DNA of 64,000 nt from Ectobacillus ponti (GCF_024294785.1 NZ_JANCLT010000003.1:1-64000); one strand, 5' to 3'. Shown: positions 43,240 to 52,721, counted from the stretch's first letter. Notes: generated from the letters alone by a model not told the origin. A program made the numbers and translations.

Positions 43240-45248
43240 AGGTTGGAAAACGGCTGTTTCAATATGCGGTAAAGGTTAAGGGCGTCATTCTTGCGGCGCT
43301 GGTGATGCTGGCGATTTCCGTCGGCGCCGAGCTTGCGGGACCATTTGTGGCGAAGCAAATGATTGACAATCATATTGTCGGCATTGAAAAGCCCTGGTAT
43401 GAAACAAAGGAACGGCAGGACGCAGTCCTCTATAACGGCACTCTATACAAGAGGGGCGACCGCTTTTCTGCCGGGGAAGAGAAGGGAAAGGAAGCCCGCA
43501 TTCTGCAGGTGAAACGGAATTATTATTTTGTTGACAGCAAGGTCGGCATTGAGGGGAAACGTTCGGCAGAGGGAAATCTGCTGACCATTCAGAGCGGTGC
43601 TGCCAAGCAGGTCTATCAGGTGCAGAAGCTGTCCTTGCCGCAGGTATTTTCCTTCTATGAGCCGGAGGTACCCCGTCTCCTTTGGCTGAGCGGCAGCTAT
43701 TTTGCCCTTTTGGCAGTGGCGGCGCTGTTCGCTTACGGGCAAAAGTTTTATCTGCAGAAGGCATCCAATAAGATTATCCAGCATATGCGCGAGGACGTGT
43801 TCGCGCATATTCAGGAAATCCCGATCCGATACTTTGACAATTTGCCGGCCGGAAAGATTGTCTCCCGGGTCACCAATGATACGGAGGCAATACGCGAGCT
43901 GTATGTAACGGTGCTGGCGACCTTCTTCTCCGGCATCATCTATATAACCGGCATCTTTACGGCGCTGTTTCTCCTGGATGTGCGTCTGGCGGGACTGTGC
44001 TTGTTTATCCTGCCGGTTCTCCTGCTTTGGACCGTGCTGTACCGGAAGTATGCGTCCCGCTATAACCACGTTATCCGCGCGCGCTTGTCTGACATCAATG
44101 GCATGATTAACGAATCGATCAACGGCATGAGCATCATTCAGGCGTTCCGGCAAAAGCAGGAGACAGAGCGCGAATTTGAGGTAATGAACGGCGAGTACTA
44201 TGAATATCAGAAAAAGCTGCTCAATCTGAATGCGGCAACCTCCCACAACCTGGTGGGGGTGCTGCGGAATCTCTCCTTCATCGCGGTTATCTGGTATTTT
44301 GGCGGTGCTTCCTTGACTGCGTCGGCCGCATTGTCCATCGGTGTGCTGTACGCTTTTGTGGATTATCTGACGCGCCTGTTTTCGCCGATTACCGGCATGG
44401 TGAACCAAATGGCCAATCTGGAGCAGGCACGCGTCGCTTCCGAGCGTGTATTCGAGCTGCTGGATGAAGCAGGCACGGAGGTCAGTGAGGCGCATGTGCC
44501 TCGCTTCGCCGGAAATGTGGAATTCCAGCATGTCTCCTTTTCTTACAACGGCAAGGATGACGTTCTGCACGACCTCTCCTTCAGTGCCAAGCGGGGGGAA
44601 ACCGTGGCGTTGGTCGGCCATACAGGATCCGGCAAGAGCTCCATTATGAACGTCCTGTTTGGCTTCTACGAGTTTCAAAAGGGGCGGATTACGATTGACG
44701 GTCAAGATGTGAAGGAATTGCCAAAGCAGGCGTTGCGTGAGCATATGGGCATTGTCCTGCAGGATCCGTTTCTGTTTACAGGAACGATCGCTACGAATGT
44801 CAGCTTGGAGCATGGGCGCATTTCCCGTGAGAGGATGGAGCAGGCCTTGCGCGACGTGGGAGCGGACCGCTTCATCGCCAATTTGGCAGGCGGCTTGGAT
44901 GAGCCGGTCATTGAAAAGGGCAGTACGCTGTCGGCCGGCGAACGGCAGCTCATTTCCTTTGCCCGTGCGCTTGCCTTTGACCCGGCCATTTTAATTCTGG
45001 ATGAAGCGACATCGAGCATCGACACGGAGACAGAGACGATCATTCAGGATGCGCTGGAGGTGCTGAAAAAAGGGCGTACGACCTTCATCATTGCCCACCG
45101 CCTCTCCACAATCCGGAATGCAGACCAGATTCTCGTGCTCGACCGCGGCTGCATTGTGGAACGCGGCAGCCATGAGGAGCTGATGGCCCTTGGCGGCCGC
45201 TACTCCCGGATGTATGAGACGCAGGCTGCCGGTGCCCAAAGTGCCTGA
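43236..45248 (+). CDS. bmrD: Heterodimeric multidrug ABC exporter subunit, BmrD (YheH)-like
   Basis: 670 residues, near the 673 of B. subtilis BmrD. An insertion of about 85 residues between the first two membrane helices (about 45-135, rich in Lys/Glu, expected outside the cell) is characteristic. The NBD has GHTGSGKSS, LSAGERQL and LILDEATSSID, with the catalytic Glu present. Signature and Walker B differences from BmrC indicate one canonical and one degenerate ATP site. It starts at ATGA overlap with bmrC. Confidence 0.92.
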   Translation: MKVGKRLFQYAVKVKGVILAALVMLAISVGAELAGPFVAKQMIDNHIVGIEKPWYETKERQDAVLYNGTLYKRGDRFSAGEEKGKEARILQVKRNYYFVDSKVGIEGKRSAEGNLLTIQSGAAKQVYQVQKLSLPQVFSFYEPEVPRLLWLSGSYFALLAVAALFAYGQKFYLQKASNKIIQHMREDVFAHIQEIPIRYFDNLPAGKIVSRVTNDTEAIRELYVTVLATFFSGIIYITGIFTALFLLDVRLAGLCLFILPVLLLWTVLYRKYASRYNHVIRARLSDINGMINESINGMSIIQAFRQKQETEREFEVMNGEYYEYQKKLLNLNAATSHNLVGVLRNLSFIAVIWYFGGASLTASAALSIGVLYAFVDYLTRLFSPITGMVNQMANLEQARVASERVFELLDEAGTEVSEAHVPRFAGNVEFQHVSFSYNGKDDVLHDLSFSAKRGETVALVGHTGSGKSSIMNVLFGFYEFQKGRITIDGQDVKELPKQALREHMGIVLQDPFLFTGTIATNVSLEHGRISRERMEQALRDVGADRFIANLAGGLDEPVIEKGSTLSAGERQLISFARALAFDPAILILDEATSSIDTETETIIQDALEVLKKGRTTFIIAHRLSTIRNADQILVLDRGCIVERGSHEELMALGGRYSRMYETQAAGAQSA

Positions 45249-45358
45249 TGTTCACAGAAAGTTACGATAGCTGCCATATAATGTTTACAGTTCCTCTGAT
45301 AAGCCAATCCCTCCAAATGATATGCTAATAGTAGAAAAAGGCACAGAGGAGGATTTAT

Positions 45359-45442
45359 ATGGAAGAGTTCTCTATTACCTTGAATATCGCATTTTTCCTG
45401 CTGCTGTTGGGCTTTATCGGCTATACAGTACTGGATTCCTAA
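45359..45442 (+). CDS. Small membrane peptide, 27 residues
   Basis: Frame MEEFSITLNIAFFLLLLGF... with one hydrophobic segment and a short tail ending LDS. AGAGGAGG lies 6 bases before the ATG, and a perfect terminator begins at its stop codon. Both signals together support a real gene. Function is unknown. Confidence 0.6.
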   Translation: MEEFSITLNIAFFLLLLGFIGYTVLDS

Positions 45443-45474
45443 AAGGACCTGTTCACGTGAACAGGTTCTTTTTT
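45442..45474 (+). terminator. Terminator after the 27-residue peptide
   Basis: Perfect inverted repeat GACCTGTTCACGTGAACAGGTTC followed by six T. Confidence 0.9.
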
Positions 45475-45587
45475 ATGGAGAAGTTGGTTAAAATAAGCAC
45501 AGGACATTATACTTGAAAAATGATTGCATAACGCATACAATCAGGAATGTTCTAAAAACCCGATAAGAATACTGGAGGATTGTTGTT

Positions 45588-46397
45588 ATGAAAAAGTTAT
45601 TTTCCCTTTTTCTCGTAGCATTGCTGGCGTTCGGCGCACTGGCTGGATGCAGCACAAAGGAAGAGAAGAAAGATACAGCCAAGTCCACAAGCAATGATGT
45701 GCTGGCAAAAATCAAGAAGGATGGCAAGCTGCTCGTAGGGACAGAAGGTACATATCCGCCGTTCACCTTCCACGATGAGGGCGGCAAGCTGACAGGCTTC
45801 GATGTGCAAATTGCGGAGGAAGTGGCAAAGCGCATCGGTGTGAAGGCTGAATTTAAAGAAACACAGTGGGATGCCATGTTCGCAGGCTTGGATGCCAAGC
45901 GTTTCAATATGATTGCGAACCAGGTGGGCATCCGTCCGGACCGCCAAGAAAAATACGCGTTTTCAAAGCCGTATATTTCTTCTTCTGCGGTGCTGGTTAT
46001 TCCAAAGGATAAGGACAAGCCTGCCAAGTTTGCGGATGTGAAAGGCTTGAAGGGTGCGCAGTCTCTCACAAGCAACTTTGCGGATATCGCGAAGAAAAAC
46101 GGTGCGGAAATCGTCGGTGTGGAAGGCTTTAATCAGGCGGCAGAGCTGCTGAGCTCCGGCCGTGTGGATTTTACCATCAATGACCGTTTGTCCGTACTGA
46201 ATTACATCGCCACAAAAAAGGATGCCAAAATTAAAATTTCGGATACAGAAGCAAATGCTTCCGACAGCGGCTTGATGTTCCGCAAGGACAGCCAAACACT
46301 TGTGGATGCGGTGAATAAGGCGTTGGATGATATGAAGAAGGATGGCACATACGCGAAGATTTCCGAGAAGTGGTTTGGTGAAGATGTATCTAAGTAA
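45588..46397 (+). CDS. tcyA: Polar amino-acid ABC importer, binding lipoprotein (cystine type, TcyA-like)
   Basis: 269 residues. The lipoprotein signal ends LAGC with Cys21. The mature part has [47 protein letters not shown] and [13 protein letters not shown], the pattern of cystine-binding proteins. It would deliver L-cystine to the two following gene products. The substrate is inferred from family pattern, not proven. Confidence 0.85.
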   Translation: MKKLFSLFLVALLAFGALAGCSTKEEKKDTAKSTSNDVLAKIKKDGKLLVGTEGTYPPFTFHDEGGKLTGFDVQIAEEVAKRIGVKAEFKETQWDAMFAGLDAKRFNMIANQVGIRPDRQEKYAFSKPYISSSAVLVIPKDKDKPAKFADVKGLKGAQSLTSNFADIAKKNGAEIVGVEGFNQAAELLSSGRVDFTINDRLSVLNYIATKKDAKIKISDTEANASDSGLMFRKDSQTLVDAVNKALDDMKKDGTYAKISEKWFGEDVSK

Positions 46398-47085
46398 TGC
46401 AGTTTTCGACAGTGAGCGGCTCCAGCTTTGGGGCGAAGTGACAAGGACCTCCTTCATGCCCATGCTGAAGGGGGTTATCTCCAATACCCTCCCGCTGACT
46501 TTGGTCAGCTTTGTGATCGGCCTGGCACTCGCTGTCGTTACGGCATTGTGCCGCATTTCAGGCAACGGGCTGCTGGACCGCATAGCACGCGTGTATGTTT
46601 CCGTCATCCGCGGCACACCGCTGCTCGTGCAGCTGTTCATCATTTTTTACGGCCTGCCGACGGTCGGGATTACAATTGATCCCTTCCCGGCGGCCGTCAT
46701 CGGCTTTTCGCTGAGCGTGGGCGCCTACGCTTCCGAAATTGTCCGTGCCGCCATTCAGTCCATTCCGAAGGGGCAGTGGGAAGCAGCTTATACCATCGGC
46801 ATGTCGTACCGGCAGGCGCTGCAGCGGGTGATTCTGCCGCAGGCCGCGCGCGTGTCTGTGCCGCCGCTGTCCAATAGCTTCATCAGCCTCTTGAAGGATA
46901 CATCGCTGGCATCGACCATTCTGGTGGTGGAGATGTTCCGCAAAGCGCAGGAAATTGCGGCTATGAACTATGAGTTTCTCATTGTCTATACGCTGGCAGC
47001 GGTTATATACTGGGTAATTTGCTTTATCCTCTCCATTGGCCAGCAGGTTCTGGAGAAGCGTTTGGAACGCTATGTGCTGAAGTGA
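46384..47085 (+). CDS. tcyB: Polar amino-acid ABC importer, permease (TcyB-like)
   Basis: 233 residues with five membrane segments of the HisM/GlnP class. [39 protein letters not shown] is the ATPase-contact loop. The start at 46384 lies 14 bases inside the end of the binding-protein gene; the only longer frame would sit deeper inside it. It works with the lipoprotein and the ATPase next door. Confidence 0.88.
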   Translation: MYLSNAVFDSERLQLWGEVTRTSFMPMLKGVISNTLPLTLVSFVIGLALAVVTALCRISGNGLLDRIARVYVSVIRGTPLLVQLFIIFYGLPTVGITIDPFPAAVIGFSLSVGAYASEIVRAAIQSIPKGQWEAAYTIGMSYRQALQRVILPQAARVSVPPLSNSFISLLKDTSLASTILVVEMFRKAQEIAAMNYEFLIVYTLAAVIYWVICFILSIGQQVLEKRLERYVLK

Positions 47086-47097
47086 GGAGGGGATGTT

Positions 47098-47832
47098 GTG
47101 ATTACAGTACGGAATTTGCAAAAGCAATTTGATGATCATCTTGTGTTACGGGATATCAGTCTGGAGGTGCCAAAGGGCGAGGTAGTGGCCATCCTTGGCC
47201 CGTCCGGTTCCGGCAAAACGACGCTGCTGCGCTGCTTGAATGTGCTGGAAATGCCAAACGGCGGCAGCGTCACCATCGGCGGCGAGACCGTTGAGTTCGG
47301 CGGCAAGGTGACGAAGCAGGATATTGCCAAGCTGCGCAGCCAGACCGGCATGGTGTTTCAGCAGCATAATTTGTTCCCGCACTTTACGGCACTGGAAAAT
47401 GTGATGGAAGGCTTGGTTACGGTCAAACGGGTGCCTAGGCTGAAGGCGCGCGCCACCGCAGAGATGTTTCTGACGAAGGTCGGGCTCGGCGACAAGATGA
47501 ACCTGTATCCGTTTCAGCTTTCCGGCGGCCAGCAGCAGCGCGTGGGCATCGCCCGGGCGCTGGCGATGGAGCCGCAGGTGATGCTGTTTGATGAGCCGAC
47601 GTCAGCGCTCGACCCGGAGCTCGTCCAAGAGGTGCTGAAGGTTATGAAGGAGTTGGCGGCGGAAGGCATGACGATGGTGGTCGTGACGCATGAAATGCGC
47701 TTTGCCCGCAGCATTGCGAACCGGGTCATTTTCATGGAAGGCGGCTACATCGTCGAAGAAGGACAGCCGGAGCAAGTCTTCCAAAGCCCGCGGGAGGAGC
47801 GGACGAAGCAGTTTCTGCAGCTGTTTGAATGA
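47098..47832 (+). CDS. tcyC: Polar amino-acid ABC importer, ATPase (TcyC-like)
   Basis: 244 residues. Walker [10 protein letters not shown] near 37-45, signature LSGGQQQR, Walker [15 protein letters not shown] and switch His in VTHEM. The start is GTG 47098 with GGAGGGGATG before it. Third and last gene of the operon. Confidence 0.92.
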   Translation: MITVRNLQKQFDDHLVLRDISLEVPKGEVVAILGPSGSGKTTLLRCLNVLEMPNGGSVTIGGETVEFGGKVTKQDIAKLRSQTGMVFQQHNLFPHFTALENVMEGLVTVKRVPRLKARATAEMFLTKVGLGDKMNLYPFQLSGGQQQRVGIARALAMEPQVMLFDEPTSALDPELVQEVLKVMKELAAEGMTMVVVTHEMRFARSIANRVIFMEGGYIVEEGQPEQVFQSPREERTKQFLQLFE

Positions 47833-47834
47833 GA

Positions 47835-47864
47835 AAATGGAGCCGTGTGCGGCTCCATTTTTTT
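47835..47864 (+). terminator. Terminator of the cystine-importer operon
   Basis: Stem AAATGGAGCC / GGCTCCATTT followed by seven T. Confidence 0.88.
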
Positions 47865-48045
47865 ATGGCCGGCTTCGCTTCCGCCAAGAACAATATCCCG
47901 GCTGCAGCAATCCCGGCTGCATCCAGGTGCGGTCAGGCGGCGGGGAACTCGGCTGGTCCAAAGTCTTTGGTGCTGCCAAAGCCTGCAGCTTCGGAAAGCT
48001 TCAGAACCCGGTTGCAATCGTTGACAAACCAAGAGCCTGAAGCAA

Positions 48046-48078
48046 TAAGAAGAGGCTCCGGTTGGTCCGGAGCCTCTA
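48046..48078 (-). terminator. Terminator of the minus-strand SASP gene
   Basis: Minus strand GAGGCTCCGG / CCGGAGCCTC followed by TTCTTATT. Confidence 0.65.
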
Positions 48079-48093
48079 TAGCCATATTATGGT

Positions 48094-48294
48094 TTATCGT
48101 TGAAATCCGCCAAGCTGTTGCTCAGCCATTGCCACAAGACGCTTTGTGATTTCGCCGCCGACAGAGCCGTTAGCGCGGGCAGTTGTTTCGCCACCCAGTT
48201 GTACACCAAACTCTTGTGCAATTTCGTACTTCATTTGATCCAAAGCTGCTTCCGCACCAGGTACAACTAACTGATTCGTGTTGTTGTTAGACAT
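48094..48294 (-). CDS. Alpha/beta-type small acid-soluble spore protein (copy 1)
   Basis: 66 residues. It has the GPR protease site region YEIAQEFGV, and the DNA-binding block [25 protein letters not shown]. The protein saturates spore DNA and is degraded on germination. It is nearly identical to the SASP at 48569-48772, which is transcribed in the opposite direction. The ribosome-binding site AAGGAGGAAC precedes the ATG. A SigG-type promoter lies 120 bases upstream. Confidence 0.97.
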   Translation of the reverse strand: MSNNNTNQLVVPGAEAALDQMKYEIAQEFGVQLGGETTARANGSVGGEITKRLVAMAEQQLGGFQR

Positions 48295-48411
48295 GTTAGT
48301 TCCTCCTTAGGAATATAAGTTTTTTTGGTTGGATTAGCTGGGGTTGCACCAGTGAAAGCCACTAGGCTGGCTCTAATCCATCGGGTTGGTGGTGCGCTTG
48401 CTTTGTACTAC

Positions 48412-48440
48412 TAGTATGGATGGGAAAGAGGTTTGTATGC
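48412..48440 (-). promoter_or_regulatory. SigG-type promoter of SASP copy 1
   Basis: Minus strand -35 GCATA (48436-48440), 17-base spacer, -10 CATACTA (48412-48418). It matches the SigG pattern GHATR / CATWHTA fully. The leader of about 110 bases contains a GGATTAG/CTAATCC inverted repeat (48331-48379). Confidence 0.65.
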
Positions 48441-48509
48441 GGACATTTCCGCTGGTATATTTTTGCAAAATAACAAATTCTAATTCCAAAAATTTCAAGT
48501 CGTAAAAGC

Positions 48510-48538
48510 ACATAGGAAAAAGAGAATGTCACATAATA
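48510..48538 (+). promoter_or_regulatory. SigG-type promoter of SASP copy 2
   Basis: -35 ACATA (48510-48514, one mismatch), 17-base spacer, -10 CATAATA (48532-48538, full match), 31 bases before the ATG. Confidence 0.6.
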
Positions 48539-48568
48539 GGAGTACACCAGTCAAGGAGGTGAAAACAA

Positions 48569-48772
48569 ATGTCCAACAACAATAATCAATTGGTTGTTCC
48601 AGGTGCAGAAGCTGCTCTTGACCAAATGAAGTATGAGATCGCGCAAGAGTTCGGCGTACAGCTTGGCGGTGAAACAACTGCCCGCGCTAACGGCTCTGTC
48701 GGCGGCGAAATCACAAAGCGCCTTGTAGCAATGGCTGAACAGCAATTAGGCGGCAGCTTTCAACAACGATAA
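48569..48772 (+). CDS. Alpha/beta-type small acid-soluble spore protein (copy 2)
   Basis: 67 residues. It is identical to copy 1 over almost the whole length, differing at the N-terminal Asn/Thr stretch and the C-terminal SFQQR. The same protease-site region (YEIAQEFGV) and DNA-binding block are present. The ribosome-binding site AAGGAGGTG precedes the ATG. A GC-rich terminator follows. Confidence 0.97.
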   Translation: MSNNNNQLVVPGAEAALDQMKYEIAQEFGVQLGGETTARANGSVGGEITKRLVAMAEQQLGGSFQQR

Positions 48773-48787
48773 TATATAATGGCTATC

Positions 48788-48813
48788 GGGGCGGGTGAAC
48801 ACCCGCCCTTTTC
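48788..48813 (+). terminator. Terminator of SASP copy 2
   Basis: Stem GGGCGGGT / ACCCGCCC with GAAC loop and TTTT. Confidence 0.75.
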
Positions 48814-48829
48814 TATAGGAGGAATGAGC

Positions 48830-49075
48830 ATGTCTCTTTGTCCGATTTGCAATGGCATGACCGATGTACAGGAGCGCTGCCCGGAGTGCGCGGCTGTTAT
48901 GCAGGACTGCGGCAAGACAGTGGATTATTTGGACGACTACAGTGCCTACATGGACTGGCAGCAGCTCGAACAGGTTGACGGCATGCCCTATGAAGAGTCG
49001 CATACATACTGCCTGCACCTGTTCTATTGTCCCCGCTGTCAGCAGGAGCACAGCGAAAAAATTCTCATGATATAA
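48830..49075 (+). CDS. Small zinc-ribbon protein
   Basis: 81 residues with three Cys pairs: CPICNG and CPEC near the N-terminus and YCPRCQ near the C-terminus, arranged like one or two zinc ribbons. The middle is acidic and aromatic (DYLDDYSAYMDW). ATG 48830 is chosen because AGGAGG lies 7 bases before it. Function unknown. Confidence 0.75.
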   Translation: MSLCPICNGMTDVQERCPECAAVMQDCGKTVDYLDDYSAYMDWQQLEQVDGMPYEESHTYCLHLFYCPRCQQEHSEKILMI

Positions 49076-49109
49076 AAAAGTCTCTCCCGCTTCGGAAGAG
49101 ACTTTTTTC
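49074..49109. terminator. Bidirectional terminator
   Basis: Stem AAAAAAGTCTCT / AGAGACTTTTTT between the zinc-ribbon gene and msmX. Confidence 0.88.
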
Positions 49110-49117
49110 GTGCTTCA

Positions 49118-50230
49118 TTACTTTTCATTTGTGTTGCGGATGCGGCTCTCGCTGTCCACATCGAAGAAGTGAACTTTGTTCATGTCGAATGCCAATTCCA
49201 CGTTATGGCCCGGTTTGAAGTCCGTGCGTGCATCTACGCGCGCTACGAAGTCTTGGCCGGCAACCTGAGAGTACAGCATGGATTCTGCACCGAGAAGCTC
49301 AGCCACTTCAATCTTGGCATTCACAACAGAGCCTTGTGCAGCGCTGATGAATACAGGCTCATCATGGACGTCTTCCGGGCGGATTCCCATAATCACTTCT
49401 TTGCCTACGTAGCCTTGCTCACGCAGGAACTTCATTTTGCCTTCTGGAACAGCCAATGTGACATCGCCTGTCACGAAGCCTGCATCGGACAGCTTGCCGC
49501 GGAAGAAGTTCATCGCCGGGGAACCGATGAAGCCGCCTACGAATACGTTTTCCGGCTTCTCGTATACTTCCTTCGGAGAACCAACCTGCTGGATGATGCC
49601 ATCCTTCATAACAACAAGGCGGGTTGCCATTGTCATCGCTTCTGTCTGGTCATGCGTTACGTAGATTGTAGTTGTGCCCAGACGGTGGTGCAGCTTGGAG
49701 ATTTCCGCACGCATGGATACACGCAGCTTGGCATCCAGGTTGGAGAGCGGCTCGTCCATCAAGAATACCTTTGCATCACGAACGATGGCGCGTCCGAGGG
49801 CAACACGCTGGCGCTGACCGCCGGACAGTGCCTTTGGCTTGCGGTCCAGGTACTGCTCCAGACCAAGAATGCGTGCTGCTTCTTTCACGCGGCGGTCAAT
49901 TTCCGCTTTGTCAAACTTGCGCAGCTTTAGGCCGAATGCCATGTTGTCATATACGCTCATGTGCGGATACAGGGCATAGTTCTGGAATACCATCGCGATG
50001 TCGCGATCCTTTGGCGCCACGTCGTTTACACGCTTGCCATCGATGGAGAAGTCACCCTTGGAGATTTCTTCAAGGCCCGCAATCATACGAAGCGTTGTGG
50101 ACTTACCGCAGCCGGATGGGCCGACGAATACGATGAATTCTTTATCCTGAATATGAAGGTTGAAGTCTGTAACCGCAGTTACGTTGTTATCGTAAATCTT
50201 ATAAATGTGGTCTAATTTCAGTTCAGCCAT
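49118..50230 (-). CDS. msmX: Multi-sugar ABC importer ATPase (MsmX/UgpC type)
   Basis: 370 residues. Walker A GPSGCGKST near 36-44, signature LSGGQRQR, Walker B VFLMDEPLSNLD and a C-terminal regulatory TOBE domain (about 240-365). No permease or binding protein is adjacent, which fits MsmX of B. subtilis, an ATPase shared by several sugar importers. A PucR-type regulator lies upstream in the same direction, as yxkF-msmX does in B. subtilis. The ribosome-binding site AGGAGGATC precedes the ATG. Confidence 0.93.
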   Translation of the reverse strand: MAELKLDHIYKIYDNNVTAVTDFNLHIQDKEFIVFVGPSGCGKSTTLRMIAGLEEISKGDFSIDGKRVNDVAPKDRDIAMVFQNYALYPHMSVYDNMAFGLKLRKFDKAEIDRRVKEAARILGLEQYLDRKPKALSGGQRQRVALGRAIVRDAKVFLMDEPLSNLDAKLRVSMRAEISKLHHRLGTTTIYVTHDQTEAMTMATRLVVMKDGIIQQVGSPKEVYEKPENVFVGGFIGSPAMNFFRGKLSDAGFVTGDVTLAVPEGKMKFLREQGYVGKEVIMGIRPEDVHDEPVFISAAQGSVVNAKIEVAELLGAESMLYSQVAGQDFVARVDARTDFKPGHNVELAFDMNKVHFFDVDSESRIRNTNEK

Positions 50231-50251
50231 TTTAAGATCCTCCTGACGATT

Positions 50252-50265
50252 TGAAATCGTTTTCT
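50252..50265. promoter_or_regulatory. Candidate cre (CcpA) site upstream of msmX
   Basis: TGAAATCGTTTTCT fits the cre pattern TGWAANCGNTNWCA with one mismatch, 22 bases before the msmX start. Carbon-catabolite control of a sugar-importer ATPase is plausible. Confidence 0.4.
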
Positions 50266-50354
50266 CATGTGTTCAGTTTACCCAAAATCGCCAAGTGAGG
50301 AAATGGATAGATTGACTAAAAAAACCGCTTTCAACTGTACAGGTTGCACAAAGG

Positions 50355-51242
50355 CTACTTCGCCTCTGTAAATAGGATCGCCATATAGACGGAGACAGCA
50401 CCTCTGAAGGATTTGATGTCTATTCCGGTCTTCTCAATGAATTTATCGACACGGTACAGCACACTGTTGCGGTGCATGTAGAGCTGTTTGGCTGCCAGCG
50501 AGACGTTCATATTGCAATCCAAATACGCCCGGACAGTTGCCAGCAGATCCTTTTCGTCCTTCACCGTCTGCAGCATGAAATCAGCGGCTTCCCCGGCGTG
50601 CCCGGCCAGGAAGAGATAGGGAAGGGCATCCTCGAGCCGATACATATGCTGGCGGCGCAGATGTGTTTTTGCAATGCCAAAGCAAAATTGCTCGTACCGG
50701 AAGGCTGCCGGAAGTGCGGAATTTACCGGGAGCAGCCTTCCGACCAGAACATGGGGTGTAATAAAAAAGTCGGATACCAGTGTCTCAAAGGCATCACTCT
50801 CAATAGCGATTTCCTCGTCATACGAATAGGTTTCCACAATGACGCCTTGGGAATGGTCCTGCCAGGCCATGACAAACGCTGTCTCCAGCAGACCCTTCAA
50901 TGCCTCCTCCAGCGCCTGCTTTTCGAAGAATGGCTCCTTTAGGGAAAAATGCAGAAAACGGACCTTTTTCACGGAGGGCTGCAGGGCGGACAGGGCAGCT
51001 TCCTCCTGCCCAAACAGCAGCCGCTGCCACAGCTGCTGCTCCGGCGACCGGTATACATCCTCGAGAGCCACAGGAGTCAGAAATACCTGCAGCAGTGCTT
51101 CTTCTTGCGGCGACAAGGTTCCTTTTTCAATGCCGATGATTTGGTTGTGCGGGTCACTGTACCAGTGATAGGACTCGCGCCGGCCGGCTGCCGCCTCGGT
51201 CACAACCGCCTGGCCGTAATGCTGGCGGAGCTTGTCGATCAT
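50355..51242 (-). CDS. PucR-type helix-turn-helix regulator (YxkF-like)
   Basis: 295 residues. The C-terminal helix-turn-helix (HTH_30) reads LDCNMNVSLAAKQLYMHRNSVLYRVDKF, typical of PucR/CdaR family regulators. The N-terminal 220 residues form an unassigned sensory region. Its position directly upstream of msmX suggests control of carbohydrate use, but the effector is unknown. The start ATG follows AAGGAGAGATTC. Confidence 0.85.
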   Translation of the reverse strand: MIDKLRQHYGQAVVTEAAAGRRESYHWYSDPHNQIIGIEKGTLSPQEEALLQVFLTPVALEDVYRSPEQQLWQRLLFGQEEAALSALQPSVKKVRFLHFSLKEPFFEKQALEEALKGLLETAFVMAWQDHSQGVIVETYSYDEEIAIESDAFETLVSDFFITPHVLVGRLLPVNSALPAAFRYEQFCFGIAKTHLRRQHMYRLEDALPYLFLAGHAGEAADFMLQTVKDEKDLLATVRAYLDCNMNVSLAAKQLYMHRNSVLYRVDKFIEKTGIDIKSFRGAVSVYMAILFTEAK

Positions 51243-51322
51243 GATGAATCTCTCCTTGTGAAATGTTGCTTCTATTGTAGCACAGAAAAAAGGGCTGACC
51301 CAATGCGGCCTGCCCTTGCCTG

Positions 51323-51532
51323 TTATTTGTATACATGAAACAGCATCAGCTCGTGAATTTGCGAAATAATTTGCTTTTCCTCCTGCTCCGGCGGCTGCTG
51401 GGACGTCCAGGTAATACGGCCGTCCTTATGATAGGTTCCCTTATAGGGAACACCCCGGAAGAAAAAGGAGATGCTCCAGCCGGGAAGCGCTTCGTTGGCA
51501 AAGAGCGGCTTGTATTGGAAGTGAATCAGCAC
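51323..51532 (-). CDS. yheE: YheE-like small protein
   Basis: 69 residues: MLIHFQYKPLFANEALPGW and FFFRGVPYKGTYHKDGRITW resemble YheE of B. subtilis. It lies at the end of the YheC/YheD cluster, as in that genome. Function unknown. Confidence 0.8.
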   Translation of the reverse strand: MLIHFQYKPLFANEALPGWSISFFFRGVPYKGTYHKDGRITWTSQQPPEQEEKQIISQIHELMLFHVYK

Positions 51533-51563
51533 AGGTCGAACCTCCCTTGGTGTGGTTGTCTAC

Positions 51564-52721
51564 TCATTCTGCCGGCCATGCTGAAAATCCTGCTTCCTCC
51601 GCAAAAATGGCAAGCAGCTGCTCCGTAATGCGGCGGGCTGTCTCCGGTTCATCGAATATCATGGGCTTGCTGTTCGCTTCGTAAATGAAATACCGCCCTT
51701 CTCGGTCAACTCCGATATCAAGTGAAAACTCCCGAATGCGCCCAAATATAGACAGGCTCTGGCCGCAGGCTTGCGCAAGCTGCTGCAAATCCGCCATGCG
51801 CACAGGGCGGCTGAGTTCGGAAGGCGAAATGATGGTTCCGCCGTTCGGGACATGGGTGACAATTTCATCGGGCGCCGCCAGCCGGACACCGGCCCCGGTC
51901 ACCTGAAAGGCACCGCTGGTATAATGCACAGCAACGCGAAGGTCGTATTTTTGCCCCTGCTGCAGGTCATGCGGTAAGGCGGCTTGTACGATGTAAGTGC
52001 CATCCAGAAACAGCGATTTCAGCTCTTGATCAGAGACGATCCTGGCCGGTGCACCGGGCGAACGGAGCAGCAAGGCTTCGGCTTGCCGTTCCATGCGGAC
52101 CAGATGCTTTCCTTTGGCGGACTCCGCACGCTTTACATACACGGCAGCCCCATCAGGCAGTCTTCGCAAATCCATTGGATTCTTCAGCAGCCGCGTCGGC
52201 AGCAGGTGGGGGAGGAGGGCAGTATTGCTGCGGAAGGCCTCATATGTCTGCCATTTTGAGAAAAAGCCGGGGTTGAACAGCGGGATTGAGCGGGCGGTGA
52301 GCCTGCGGATGGCCTGCTGTACGTCCTCCTTCTGCTCATGTGACCGGTATGGCACGCGGTTATAGACAACGTCTGGGAGGGGAAGCTGGCATTTGCGCCA
52401 GCGACCGTCCGGCAAATAGACATAGCCTTCTATACCCTGCTCCTTTATTCCGTAGGGGGAGAACACAAAGCTGACGCCCCCCTTCTCCTGAAGTGCCTGC
52501 TGCAGGCCGGCAAAGCGGGGGATGTCGCCAAATAACCTCCCTGCTTCGGTGCCGCTTGTCAAAATTCCGACAAGCGGGCCGAGCCGCCCGTTCTGCTCCT
52601 GTACCCGGAAACAGAAGGCGCCTGCTTCATCAGCGGCAGCCGTCCTGCCGCGCCCGAAGCGGTACGCCTGCCGGGGGTGCACCCATTGCTCCAGCCGCGT
52701 GTCATAATAGATGCTGGTCAT
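51564..52721 (-). CDS. YheC/YheD-family ATP-grasp protein, fourth of four
   Basis: 385 residues. ATP-grasp signs include GVSFVFSPYGIKEQ, VYNRVPYRSHEQ, FNPGFFSKWQTYEAF, VYVKRAESAKGKHLVRM and a C-terminal metal site region FSLDIGVDREGRYFIYEANSKPM. YheC and YheD of B. subtilis are spore-associated; the reaction is unknown, but ATP-grasp enzymes join a carboxylate to an amine. Overlaps the upstream paralogue by 4 bases. Confidence 0.88.
   Translation of the reverse strand: MTSIYYDTRLEQWVHPRQAYRFGRGRTAAADEAGAFCFRVQEQNGRLGPLVGILTSGTEAGRLFGDIPRFAGLQQALQEKGGVSFVFSPYGIKEQGIEGYVYLPDGRWRKCQLPLPDVVYNRVPYRSHEQKEDVQQAIRRLTARSIPLFNPGFFSKWQTYEAFRSNTALLPHLLPTRLLKNPMDLRRLPDGAAVYVKRAESAKGKHLVRMERQAEALLLRSPGAPARIVSDQELKSLFLDGTYIVQAALPHDLQQGQKYDLRVAVHYTSGAFQVTGAGVRLAAPDEIVTHVPNGGTIISPSELSRPVRMADLQQLAQACGQSLSIFGRIREFSLDIGVDREGRYFIYEANSKPMIFDEPETARRITEQLLAIFAEEAGFSAWPAE

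Noticed and set aside
43443-44813. A 456-codon minus-strand frame inside the BmrD-like gene
   Set aside because: Antisense shadow of a well-supported ABC exporter gene; no domain and no ribosome-binding site.
47867-48045. GC-rich stretch between the cystine importer and SASP genes, with a frame starting ATGGCC
   Set aside because: Low-complexity Ala/Pro/Ser translation, no ribosome-binding site (the ATG lies in the terminator T tract). I see nothing else supportable in it.
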